Of a DNA stretch of 64,000 nt, positions 9,671-17,110 are shown one piece after another. The notes beneath the pieces are model-generated. The model was not told the origin of the DNA. It saw nothing but the letters and a program-made list of their open reading frames with translations, and searched no databases. The translations under genes were made by a program, and so were the position numbers. The stretch is from Thermatribacter sp048814795 (GTDB lineage: Bacteria; Atribacterota; Atribacteria; Atribacterales; Thermatribacteraceae), in contig CP184673.1 of the NCBI GenBank assembly GCA_048814795.1, forward strand, positions 434,001-498,000. Reading direction: 5' to 3'. Position 1 is the stretch's first letter. Each line of letters starts with the position of its first letter.

Positions 9671-10141
9671 GTGAAAATTGCTTTGGGTGCAGACCATGCT
9701 GGATACAGGTACAAAGAGGCTATTAAAGAGAAACTCCAGAAAGCAGGCTATGAGATAGTGGATTTTGGCACCAAGGATGAACAACCGGTGGGGACAGCTC
9801 CTTTCGCCCAGAAGGTAGCCCGGGCAGTGGCTCTTGGGGAGAGCGAGCGCGGTATTCTGGTTTGTGGTACCGGTGGCGGCATGTCGGTTTGTGCTAATCG
9901 TTACCCCGGGGTGCGAGCAGTGCTTTGTTTTAACGAGTTCACTGCGAAAATGGCCCGGGCGCACAACGATGCCAATATTCTGGTCATGGGTTCTCGAGTT
10001 ACCCCTCTGGAAGAGGCTCTTCAGTTTGTAGACATTTTTTTAAATACTCCTTTTGATGGAGGTAAATACGCCGAGCGACTACAGTACCTGGAAGAAGTGG
10101 AGAAAGACGTCTTTCAGATACTGAGCAGGAAATTCTCTTGA
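9671..10141 (+). CDS. RpiB/LacA/LacB-family sugar-phosphate isomerase
   Basis: A small isomerase of 156 residues from the GTG start. GADHAGYRYKEAIKE at the N-terminus, the active-site segment GILVCGTGGGMSVCAN with its catalytic-type cysteine, and NDANILVMGSRV are classic for the RpiB family. A TTG three bases upstream is in frame, but the GGAGGTG ribosome binding site is better spaced to the GTG. Where canonical ribose-5-phosphate isomerase B has a DYPDFA-like segment, this protein reads VGTAPFAQ, so its substrate may not be ribose 5-phosphate. RpiB paralogs serve in tetritol and galactose-6-phosphate pathways. It is the last gene of the sugar operon. Confidence 0.85.
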   Translation: MKIALGADHAGYRYKEAIKEKLQKAGYEIVDFGTKDEQPVGTAPFAQKVARAVALGESERGILVCGTGGGMSVCANRYPGVRAVLCFNEFTAKMARAHNDANILVMGSRVTPLEEALQFVDIFLNTPFDGGKYAERLQYLEEVEKDVFQILSRKFS

Positions 10142-10183
10142 TTTTAAATATTTTCTCCGGTGTCTTTGAATTAAAGTCACCTG

Positions 10184-10218
10184 CCATCAAGATACCCGAG
10201 TTGCAGGTATCTTGATGG
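10184..10218. terminator. Bidirectional hairpin between convergent genes
   Basis: A perfect 13-bp stem (10184-10196 with 10206-10218, core ATCAAGATACC) encloses a 9-nt loop. It lies between the convergent rpiB-like gene and the membrane-protein gene. The U-tract is poor on both strands, so termination could be partly factor-dependent. Confidence 0.7.
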
Positions 10219-10234
10219 GTTCTCCTCGTCTTTT

Positions 10235-10861
10235 TCATTCAGAAGTTTCTACATCGGTAGCTCCATACTTCACGACAGCGTAAGGAAGCCATATAGAAAT
10301 GAAAAGGTTGGCCAGAAAAAGACCGATTACGGGCAGTAGACCCAATAAGAACTCAATTAAAACCATAAGAAAAACAGCTCCAAAATTACCCTGAGAGAAA
10401 ACAAAGCGCAAAGAAAAGCTTATCGACTTATCGAAACTGACATTTTCCTTTGCCGCATGGGGGATAGCTGGTAAAAGCATAGATGCCAGAAGAATCCCGG
10501 GTATTATATAGAGAAAGGTGCCCAGTGCAACCAGGATGGATACCACAAGGGCTGCCACCCCCAGGTTAGGCAGGCGCTCAGAGAGCTTCATCCAGGAATC
10601 TTGGAGAGACGTCTTTTCTTCTTGCATAGCTTTTTCGAGCAAAAGAGTTATCCAGCCCATACTAAAAAGAACTATTATGTTGCTAATTATCGCAACCACG
10701 AAAACCTGCCAGCTCATTCCCGTTAAATAGGCATTACGCACTCCGATGGATAGTGCCAAGCCTATCAGGCTGGCTATGAGTGAGGGGACCAGAACCAGGG
10801 GAACTTTACCAATCATCTGGAAAGGAGTTTGAAAAGCATCCTGCAGATTAACTTTGGACAT
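10235..10861 (-). CDS. Integral membrane protein of unknown function
   Basis: A 208-residue hydrophobic protein on the minus strand with about five or six membrane segments, roughly at residues 20-40, 52-72, 95-130 and 150-200. It begins MSKVNLQDAFQTPFQMIGK, resembling small multi-pass proteins annotated DUF4013 or similar, but I do not recognise a specific family. The start follows an AAGGAGGG ribosome binding site, and a promoter lies just upstream. It is divergent from the LptF-like permease gene and convergent with the sugar operon, so it is transcribed alone. No catalytic motif is visible. Confidence 0.75.
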   Translation of the reverse strand: MSKVNLQDAFQTPFQMIGKVPLVLVPSLIASLIGLALSIGVRNAYLTGMSWQVFVVAIISNIIVLFSMGWITLLLEKAMQEEKTSLQDSWMKLSERLPNLGVAALVVSILVALGTFLYIIPGILLASMLLPAIPHAAKENVSFDKSISFSLRFVFSQGNFGAVFLMVLIEFLLGLLPVIGLFLANLFISIWLPYAVVKYGATDVETSE

Positions 10862-10885
10862 CGAGTTTCCCTCCTTTTTGCTATC

Positions 10886-10915
10886 ATTTTAACAGCTGGA
10901 TGTGTTTTCTGTCGA
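10886..10915 (-). promoter_or_regulatory. Promoter of the membrane-protein gene
   Basis: On the minus strand TCGACA (10910-10915) and TAAAAT (10886-10891) are separated by 18 nt. The -10 box is preceded by TGT, giving an extended -10 element. It lies 25 nt before the start codon. Confidence 0.55.
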
Positions 10916-10935
10916 TATAATGCCAGTGCTTTAAT

Positions 10936-10943
10936 GGTAAAAT
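10936..10943 (+). promoter_or_regulatory. Extended -10 promoter of the LptF/G-like operon
   Basis: TAAAAT at 10938-10943 with the extended element TGG directly before it (10935-10937) has no good -35 box. It is 31 nt upstream of the ATG and heads the run of plus-strand envelope genes. Confidence 0.45.
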
Positions 10944-10974
10944 AACTTAACTTAAGGGAGAAAGGTTAAAGGAT

Positions 10975-12060
10975 ATGTTTCCCAAGATTCTGGATCGCTA
11001 TGTAATGCGCGAAAGCACTGTCTTGATGTTTACCTGGGTGGGTGCGGTTACCATCATTATGTTGGTTCAGACTCTCTTTGAGCTGGCCGACTTTTTTGTA
11101 AACAAAAAGGTACCTTTTTTGATTGTTCTGGAAATTCTCCTTTTATACCTGCCTGCTCACATGGTTATGGCCTTTCCCATTTCCAATCTCTTGGCCGCAG
11201 AGCTAAGTTTAAGTCGTTTTTGTAGGGATAGTGAGCTTATAGCCGTTGAAGCCAGCGGGGTTAGCTTGAAACGCTTTTTATTTCCTTATCTTTTTCTGGC
11301 GCTTCTTGTAGCTCTGGGTTCCTTTCTGCTAAATGATTTTGTAGTTCCCGAAACCAACCATCGTGCCCAGAGTCTGGTGCGCTATTATGTCTACAAAGAG
11401 AGTCCCCCTCAGATAGAACAAAATGTATTTTTTCGGGACGAAGAAAATCGATATTTCTACGTCAACGAAGTTGATACTCGCACCTGGGAAATGAAAAGAG
11501 TAATTATCTATTTTCTGGAAAGCAATCATGAGTACCCGGAGGTAATAATTGCTAAGACAGCTTTCTGGTTAGAGGACAAATGGTTGATCAAAGACGGAGT
11601 GGTACATCAGTTTGACGAGGAGGGGAAGCTGGTTAGGGAAATCGAGTTTTCCGAAATGGAAATTGATATGCAGAAAGAACTCAAGGAATTTTTTGAAAAG
11701 CAGCGCACCCCGGAAGAAATGTCCTCCCGCCAGTTGAGAAAACAGATCCAGATTCTCAAAAAAGCGGGAGCGAAAACCGAGAAGATGGAAGTTGCTTATT
11801 TTATGAAGTTTTCCATTCCTTTTTCAGCTCTGGTTTTTGTTCTGGCGGGTATGCCGTTGGGTATTCAGCGTACCCGAGATACCAAGGGTTTGGGGGTTAT
11901 CGTAACGGTAATTCTGGCTTTTGCTTACTATATGTTACTTTCCATTTTTCGCTCTTTAGGCCGAGGAGGAGTTATGGAGCCAATCCTTGCTGCCTGGATG
12001 CCGGATGTAATATTTGGGTTAATGGGGTTAATTCTTTTTGGGAGTGTGGATCGACGATGA
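10975..12060 (+). CDS. LptF/LptG family lipopolysaccharide export permease
   Basis: A 361-residue protein of the YjgP/YjgQ (LptF/LptG) family, the inner-membrane permeases that extract lipopolysaccharide and feed it to the Lpt bridge. Membrane segments lie near residues 15-35, 50-75 and 100-120, then a periplasmic beta-rich region (about 130-260), then three more segments to the C-terminus. The motifs ILDRYVMRESTVLMFTW at the start and VFVLAGMPLGIQRTRD after the soluble domain are typical. Only one such gene is seen here, so whether it fills the F or G role is unclear. It implies an outer membrane. Its stop overlaps the next start (ATGA). Confidence 0.85.
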   Translation: MFPKILDRYVMRESTVLMFTWVGAVTIIMLVQTLFELADFFVNKKVPFLIVLEILLLYLPAHMVMAFPISNLLAAELSLSRFCRDSELIAVEASGVSLKRFLFPYLFLALLVALGSFLLNDFVVPETNHRAQSLVRYYVYKESPPQIEQNVFFRDEENRYFYVNEVDTRTWEMKRVIIYFLESNHEYPEVIIAKTAFWLEDKWLIKDGVVHQFDEEGKLVREIEFSEMEIDMQKELKEFFEKQRTPEEMSSRQLRKQIQILKKAGAKTEKMEVAYFMKFSIPFSALVFVLAGMPLGIQRTRDTKGLGVIVTVILAFAYYMLLSIFRSLGRGGVMEPILAAWMPDVIFGLMGLILFGSVDRR

Positions 12061-12743
12061 AGAAATTTTTCTGGTGCTTTCTGATTGGTTTGGTGTTTGT
12101 TGTGTTGAGCGTTGCCTTTGCCGAAGATGATCCCCAGGATCTTTTTAATGAGGCTCAAAAAGCCCTCTGGAGCGGTGATACAGAGCAGGCGCTGAAACTT
12201 TTTGAAGAATGTGTGGAAAGGGGAATAAGAATCCACGATGCTTATTTTGAAATGGGGCTTATCTATTACAGAGAAGGAGACTATCTAAAAGCCTTTAGCA
12301 TTTCCAAAAAAGCGATTCGTGCTTTCAAAACCCACCTTGCAGAACATCCAGAGGACCATCAGAGCTGGTTTCGCCTGGCCTACATATATGAGTTGCGCAG
12401 CGAAGCGCCCTCCATTAATGAGTGGAAGAGAGCCCGGGAAGCGCTTGAAAAAGCCTTAGAGCTTTCCGAAAACAACTCCTTTTATTTGCTGCATCTTGGC
12501 TATGTTTGTTATAAAATAGAAGATGTAGAGGAAGCCAGAAAAGCTTTTGAGAGGGTTATTGAAATGCAGCCCTCCAGTGGTTATGCTAAGTATTATCTTG
12601 CTCTTTTGGATCTCAAGGCTGGGAACATCGAGCAGGCAAAAGCAAGTTTCTCGTGGATTGTAGAGAATTTGCCTGAGAGCTCTTTATTGCATCAAGAGGC
12701 AAAAAAGGAACTGATCAGGTTGGAGGGAAAAAATGAAGGTTAA
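12057..12743 (+). CDS. Secreted tetratricopeptide-repeat protein
   Basis: A 228-residue protein with an N-terminal signal peptide (KKFFWCFLIGLVFVVLSVAFA, probable cleavage after AFA) and TPR repeats through the mature part, for example the segments around NEAQKALWSGDTEQALKLF, ALEKALELSENNSFYLLHLG and YYLALLDLKAGNIEQAKA. It is therefore a periplasmic scaffold protein. It overlaps the LptF-like gene by 4 nt and the next lipoprotein by 11 nt, forming one operon, so a role in envelope assembly is likely. No enzymatic motif is present. Confidence 0.8.
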   Translation: MKKFFWCFLIGLVFVVLSVAFAEDDPQDLFNEAQKALWSGDTEQALKLFEECVERGIRIHDAYFEMGLIYYREGDYLKAFSISKKAIRAFKTHLAEHPEDHQSWFRLAYIYELRSEAPSINEWKRAREALEKALELSENNSFYLLHLGYVCYKIEDVEEARKAFERVIEMQPSSGYAKYYLALLDLKAGNIEQAKASFSWIVENLPESSLLHQEAKKELIRLEGKNEG

Positions 12744-13935
12744 AGGCAAGTTCGGTTTATGGTTAATAGCTGGCATCTTTTGGGTTGCATTTTTGACAGG
12801 GTGTCTTGGTGGCGGTTTGCTGCAATATGGCTCTCTCAGGGGTAGAGTTTTGAGCGCATCTGGAGAGTCTCTGGGTGGTGTGTTGGTAGAGGTTGGCAAT
12901 CGCTCTACCCTGACTCTGGCAGATGGCAGCTTTTTGATTGATCATATACCTACCGGAAAGCGCTACGTGTTTTTCTCACATTCGGATTACGCTGGGAAAG
13001 TTTTAGAAGTCGAAATTACTGCAGATGTAGTTTGTGATGTTAATCCAGAGGGCGTAGTGTACCTGGCTGAAAAAACTCCTCAGAACCAGAGGGATTTTAT
13101 ATTCGAAATTTATCAGCTGGGTTTTTATGAAAAAGTTGTTGATGAGGCAAACACCTTTCTTGCCCTCTATCCCCAGGATCCCCTGCAGGGGGATGTTATT
13201 TTTGCAAGAGGAGCTTCCTTTTATTATCTCGAGGAATATGCAAAGTCAATTGCTGACCTTGACGCAGTGACCAGTAACTATCCGGGTAGCGAATTTGCAG
13301 ATGATGCCCAATATCTTCTTGCCAAAAGCTATGGCGAGGGTTACGGTGATTATTATCGGGCGATAAGCGAATATCGCCGCCTTATCGAACAATATCCCCA
13401 GAGCGACCTGGTAGGCGCTGCTCATTACGAGATTGGAGATTGTTACTATATCCTTGGTGATTATTTCAATGCTTACCAGTCTTATCAACAGGCTCAGGGA
13501 TTTGGCGGAGAACTGGAAAGAAAATCTATCTATGCTATGGGTCACTGCATGTATAAATTAAACAATTTTCTCGAAGCTGCGCGATATTTTGATGAGTATG
13601 TCAATCGTTACCCCAACACGGACCTTTCCGGTGATGCTCAATACTTTGAAGGTGCTTCGCTTTATAGAGCAGAACGTTTTTCGGAAGCTTTGCTTGCCTT
13701 TGAAGACTGTGTAGAGAAATATCCCCAGGAGACCTGGTACAATGGTATTGCGATTGCTCCGGCTGCTTTGTTTCATAAGGGTCTTTGTCTTGAACGCTTG
13801 CAAAGATATGCTGAAGCATATGAAACTTATCTTTACATCATTAAGAATTATCCTGGAGCTAAATGGGCCGATGGTTCTTCGCTTATAAAGAGCGTCCGTT
13901 TTCGCATCGACTGGCTCAACCAGAACATTTTCTGA
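12733..13935 (+). CDS. Outer-membrane lipoprotein with regulatory-like domain and TPRs
   Basis: A 400-residue lipoprotein. A lipobox (FLTGC) ends the signal peptide at about residue 24. Residues 35-110 form a carboxypeptidase-regulatory-like beta-sandwich (LRGRVLSASGESLGGVLVEV, LADGSFLIDHIPTGKRY). The rest is a chain of TPR or BamD/YbgF-type repeats with recurrent YPxSDLxxxAxYxxG patterns (about residues 130-390). It may act as an outer-membrane assembly scaffold analogous to BamD, but the N-terminal domain is extra. It is cotranscribed with the TPR protein upstream and lies 4 nt before the ECF sigma gene. Confidence 0.8.
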   Translation: MKVKGKFGLWLIAGIFWVAFLTGCLGGGLLQYGSLRGRVLSASGESLGGVLVEVGNRSTLTLADGSFLIDHIPTGKRYVFFSHSDYAGKVLEVEITADVVCDVNPEGVVYLAEKTPQNQRDFIFEIYQLGFYEKVVDEANTFLALYPQDPLQGDVIFARGASFYYLEEYAKSIADLDAVTSNYPGSEFADDAQYLLAKSYGEGYGDYYRAISEYRRLIEQYPQSDLVGAAHYEIGDCYYILGDYFNAYQSYQQAQGFGGELERKSIYAMGHCMYKLNNFLEAARYFDEYVNRYPNTDLSGDAQYFEGASLYRAERFSEALLAFEDCVEKYPQETWYNGIAIAPAALFHKGLCLERLQRYAEAYETYLYIIKNYPGAKWADGSSLIKSVRFRIDWLNQNIF

Positions 13936-13939
13936 TTTT

Positions 13940-14539
13940 ATGTCTTTAAAAAAAAACGACCGGGAAATAGTTCAGGAAGTACTACAGGGTAATACAGAGC
14001 TTTTTCGTCTCCTGGTTCAAAAATATGAGCGAGCGATTTTCAATTATGTCTTTCGTATGGTGCGCCAGCGAGAGGAAGCTGAGGATCTTACCCAGGAAAC
14101 TTTTGTGAAAGCTTTTTGTGCCTTGCGTAAGTATGATTCTTCCTACGAGTTTTCTACCTGGATTTTCAAAATAGCCCTTAACCTGTGTAGAGACTTTTTT
14201 CGTCGTCGCAAGTTTTCCTTTCTTTCGCTTTCCCAACCTGTGGGGGAGGAAGACGAAGAGGAGTTGGAGCAGCTTATTGAACAGAGCTCTTTTTCAGATC
14301 CCGATGGGTTGTTGCTCGATAAGGAAATGGTTCTGGAAATGGAGAAAGCAATCGCCCGGCTTCCCCTTAAATTGAGAGAAGTCATTGTTTTAAGACACGT
14401 TGAAAATCTTTCTTATGAAGAGATTGCCAGCGTTACTGGCTTGCCACTGGGGACGGTGAAGACTTATCTCCACCGGGCACGTAAGAAATTAAAGGAGTGG
14501 TTGAGAAAATATTTTGACTCGGGAGCTTCTGAAACCTGA
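13940..14539 (+). CDS. ECF-type RNA polymerase sigma factor
   Basis: A 199-residue sigma-70-family protein with only regions 2 and 4. Region 2 includes YVFRMVRQREEAEDLTQETF and YDSSYEFSTWIFKIALN (about residues 35-80). Region 4 is LREVIVLRHVENLSYEEIA followed by GLPLGTVKTYLHRARKKL (about 140-190). A charged linker with many Glu and Asp joins them. The start codon is 5 nt after the previous stop and lacks a strong ribosome binding site. The next gene encodes a single-span membrane protein, the usual place for an anti-sigma factor. It probably responds to an envelope or carbohydrate signal. Confidence 0.9.
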   Translation: MSLKKNDREIVQEVLQGNTELFRLLVQKYERAIFNYVFRMVRQREEAEDLTQETFVKAFCALRKYDSSYEFSTWIFKIALNLCRDFFRRRKFSFLSLSQPVGEEDEEELEQLIEQSSFSDPDGLLLDKEMVLEMEKAIARLPLKLREVIVLRHVENLSYEEIASVTGLPLGTVKTYLHRARKKLKEWLRKYFDSGASET

Positions 14540-14578
14540 AGGGGATAAAAAGCGTATATATAAATGAAGGTGATTGGT

Positions 14579-15079
14579 ATGCCCGAAAGAAAAAATCTGG
14601 AACATTATCTGAATTGCCTTCCTCGTTTTGAGCCCAACGGGGATTTGAGCGACCGGGTAATGGAGAAAATTTATAAAAGGGAAGCTATTTTAGCCAGGTA
14701 TCGCAGAGCTAAAAAATTTGTTGTTTTTGCGCTGGCGGGGGTTTTTCTTTTGCTGGTCTTTTTGACCAATTTGCCTTTACTTCCAGAGTTCCAGGTTACC
14801 GACTTTGCAGGATACAGGACAGTGGAACTTATATTTTATCCCCCTTCAAAGAGCCCTCATACTGTGGCTGTAGCTGGAGATTTTACTAACTGGGATGCTT
14901 TAGCTATGCAAAAGGTCAAGGATGATTGCTGGAAGATAACCGTTCGCTTGAAACCTGGTAAGTATCAATACGCTTTTGTTATTGACGGCAAGGAATGGAT
15001 TCCAGATCCTTCTTCTCCGCGTAGAGTTTCTGATGGGTTTGGAGGCTTCAACTCGGTTCTGGTGGTAAACGGGGGTTGA
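14579..15079 (+). CDS. Membrane protein with glycogen-binding-like domain, candidate anti-sigma
   Basis: From the ATG at 14579 (AAGGTGA ribosome binding site 5 nt upstream; an in-frame ATG lies 15 nt earlier) the protein has 166 residues. The cytoplasmic N-terminus of about 40 residues (LEHYLNCLPRFEPNGDLSDR) resembles short anti-sigma interaction regions. One membrane span follows (FVVFALAGVFLLLVFLTNLP). The outer part has a CBM48/AMPK-type fold pattern: VELIFYPPSKSPHTVAVAGD, FTNWDALAMQKV, CWKITVRLKPGKYQYAFVID, WIPDPSSP. I infer a sugar-polymer-sensing anti-sigma factor for the ECF sigma upstream; no classic zinc anti-sigma motif is present. Confidence 0.7.
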   Translation: MPERKNLEHYLNCLPRFEPNGDLSDRVMEKIYKREAILARYRRAKKFVVFALAGVFLLLVFLTNLPLLPEFQVTDFAGYRTVELIFYPPSKSPHTVAVAGDFTNWDALAMQKVKDDCWKITVRLKPGKYQYAFVIDGKEWIPDPSSPRRVSDGFGGFNSVLVVNGG

Positions 15080-15080
15080 T

Positions 15081-15932
15081 ATGCGCAGGTTCTTTTTTTT
15101 TGTTCTTTTCTTTCTGGTTAGTTTTTTGAGTTTTTCAGCTTTTGCCGCCGAAGACATTGTTTCTCTCATCCAGAAGGCCCCTTCTTTTTATGCAGAGGAA
15201 GATAAAGAGTACCTCCTGCAAAGAGTACCCGAGATACTGGAAGAGGTGAGCCGAGAGGGCATATCACCTGAACCCTTGATACTGAAGCTGGGAGAGGGTT
15301 TAAGAAAGCAGGTTCTTCCTTATAACCTGGTTAAAACCCTGGAGCGTAAGAAAGATAGCTTGCTTCTTGCCAAAGAAGCTCTTCAGAGAGTCGATGCTCG
15401 GGTGGCTGGGAAAGAGGATTTGCTTTACAACCTTGCTCTGGTTTTCGAGTCTGCAGCTTCTCCTGAAGAATTGCAAAAAGTGCTGGAAGATGTGCTGCGC
15501 AAAGACGGCAAGCGCCTGGAATCGGTTATCGACTCGCTGGCTGCTTTTGTTGAACTGGGCTTTGAGCCGGATCAGGCTGGTCTGGTGATTGCAGGAGTCG
15601 TTCGGAAGGGAGCTACTCCTGCTGAACTTAAGAAACTTACCAGGCTCCTGGAGAGGGCGTGCCGGGAAGGGATCGACCCCTTGCAAGTGGCGGCAGTACT
15701 TAAGGATGCTGTGAGTAAGTATGATCACTTAAGCCTGGTGGAAATGGAAGTCAAAAACCTCATCGCTTCTTCCCGGCAAAAGCCAAACATAAAGGAAGGA
15801 GAAGGAGTAGTTATCAGTTCTCCGGGAATTACCTCTTCGAGTACACCCACCCAGGAAGGCGGAACTCCTCTTGAGGGGAGTAATGCATCTTCGAGTCCTC
15901 CCACTCAAGAAGGAGGCGTTCCTCTCGAGTAA
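15081..15932 (+). CDS. Secreted protein with repeated C-terminal tail
   Basis: A 283-residue protein of unknown function. A signal peptide (FFFFVLFFLVSFLSFSAFA) is followed by a mostly alpha-helical region rich in Leu, Glu and Lys (about residues 25-235). The tail of about 45 residues is rich in Ser, Thr and Pro and contains two copies of a TPTQEGGTPLE-like unit. It starts 1 nt after the membrane sensor gene and so belongs to the sigma-factor operon. A role with the sensor, or as a target of the sigma factor, is possible. I do not recognise the family. Confidence 0.7.
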   Translation: MRRFFFFVLFFLVSFLSFSAFAAEDIVSLIQKAPSFYAEEDKEYLLQRVPEILEEVSREGISPEPLILKLGEGLRKQVLPYNLVKTLERKKDSLLLAKEALQRVDARVAGKEDLLYNLALVFESAASPEELQKVLEDVLRKDGKRLESVIDSLAAFVELGFEPDQAGLVIAGVVRKGATPAELKKLTRLLERACREGIDPLQVAAVLKDAVSKYDHLSLVEMEVKNLIASSRQKPNIKEGEGVVISSPGITSSSTPTQEGGTPLEGSNASSSPPTQEGGVPLE

Positions 15933-15935
15933 GTG

Positions 15936-15971
15936 AAAGACAAAGGGTAAGTTATTCTACCCTTTGTCTTT
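15936..15971. terminator. Bidirectional terminator
   Basis: A perfect 14-bp stem (15936-15949 with 15958-15971) with an 8-nt loop sits between convergent genes. On the plus strand it is followed by TATATTTTAT. The A/T at the stem bases provides U-rich tails for both directions. Confidence 0.85.
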
Positions 15972-15976
15972 ATATT

Positions 15977-17035
15977 TTATATGAAGGAAGCGATTAAATC
16001 TCCTACTTCCTGAGTGCTCATTCCCATTTTGCCAGCGTTCATGCTTTTGATTTTTCCTGTTTCCAGAGCTTTTATAACTGCGTTTTCTACCGCCTGCGAT
16101 GCTTCACTTTCCCCAACATTGTCAAGGAGCATACCCATGGCGCAGATGGCGGCTATGGGGTTAATCACATTTTGACCTGTATATTTGGGTGCTGAACCGC
16201 CGATGGGTTCGAACATGGAAACCCCTTCGGGGTTAATATTTCCGCCTGCTGCAACACCCATACCTCCCTGGATCATGGCTCCAAGGTCGGTGATGATATC
16301 ACCAAACATGTTGTCGGTTACAATAACGTCAAACCATTCTGGATTTTTGACCATCCACATGGTGGTGGCATCCACGTGTGCATAGTCAGTTTGCACTTCC
16401 GGGTATTCCTTAGCCACTTCGTAAAAAGTTCGTTCCCAGAGGTCAAAGGCATAGGTGAGAACGTTGGTTTTGCCGCACAGAGTCAACTTTTTCTTTTTGT
16501 TGCGCTTCATGGTATATTCGAAAGCAAAGCGTATGCAACGCTCCACTCCCTTGCGGGTATTGATTGACTCCTGAATGGCTACTTCAAAAGGAGTTCCCCT
16601 GCGCAGGAAGCCACCTGCTCCTACATACAGGCCTTCGGTATTTTCGCGCACCACCACAAAATCGATATCCTCAGGACCCTTGTCTTTTATGGGAGTCCAC
16701 ACGTTTGGATAGAGTTTTACAGGACGGAGATTTATGTACTGGTCCAGTGAAAAGCGTATCTTGAGCAGAATTCCCTGTTCCAGTATTCCAGGTTTTACGT
16801 CAGGATGGCCTATGGCGCCAAGATACAACGCATTGAGCTTTTTGAATTCTTCGATGGCTGAATCTGGCAAGGTCTCGCCGGTTTTCTTGTAGTGCTCTCC
16901 TCCAAAGGGATAAATAATGGTTTCGTATTTAAAGCCAAACTTCCTGGCCGCTGCTTCCAGTATTTTTAATCCCTCACGCACCACTTCTGGACCAGTGCCG
17001 TCTCCCGGTATTACGCCGATGTGATAGTTTTTCAT
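15977..17035 (-). CDS. Isocitrate/isopropylmalate dehydrogenase family protein (LeuB-like)
   Basis: An NAD-dependent beta-decarboxylating dehydrogenase of 352 residues. GVIPGDGTGPEVV at the N-terminus, NTEGLYVG, and the metal and cofactor region DNMFGDIITDLGAMI with FEPIGGSAPKYTGQNVINPIA place it in the LeuB/Icd family. The substrate-loop segment IRFSLDQYINLRPVKL is closer to the pattern of D-malate/tartrate dehydrogenases than to textbook LeuB, so 3-isopropylmalate, D-malate, tartrate or homoisocitrate are all possible. No leucine-biosynthesis gene is adjacent. The start has a GGAGGC ribosome binding site and its own promoter. Confidence 0.82.
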   Translation of the reverse strand: MKNYHIGVIPGDGTGPEVVREGLKILEAAARKFGFKYETIIYPFGGEHYKKTGETLPDSAIEEFKKLNALYLGAIGHPDVKPGILEQGILLKIRFSLDQYINLRPVKLYPNVWTPIKDKGPEDIDFVVVRENTEGLYVGAGGFLRRGTPFEVAIQESINTRKGVERCIRFAFEYTMKRNKKKKLTLCGKTNVLTYAFDLWERTFYEVAKEYPEVQTDYAHVDATTMWMVKNPEWFDVIVTDNMFGDIITDLGAMIQGGMGVAAGGNINPEGVSMFEPIGGSAPKYTGQNVINPIAAICAMGMLLDNVGESEASQAVENAVIKALETGKIKSMNAGKMGMSTQEVGDLIASFI

Positions 17036-17054
17036 TTTTTGCCTCCTTCCTTAT

Positions 17055-17083
17055 TTGCTTTTTCAAGCATTATATTTTAATCT
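17055..17083 (+). promoter_or_regulatory. Promoter for xseA-xseB
   Basis: TTGCTT (17055-17060) and TAATCT (17078-17083) are separated by 17 nt, 27 nt upstream of the TTG start of xseA. It overlaps the divergent promoter of the dehydrogenase gene, so the two may compete. Confidence 0.45.
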
Positions 17084-17097
17084 GAAGGGAGGGTAAA
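17069..17097 (-). promoter_or_regulatory. Promoter for the LeuB-like gene
   Basis: On the minus strand TTTACC (17092-17097) and a perfect TATAAT (17069-17074) are spaced by 17 nt, 33 nt before the start codon. Confidence 0.6.
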
Positions 17098-17110
17098 GGA
17101 GGTTCTGTGC

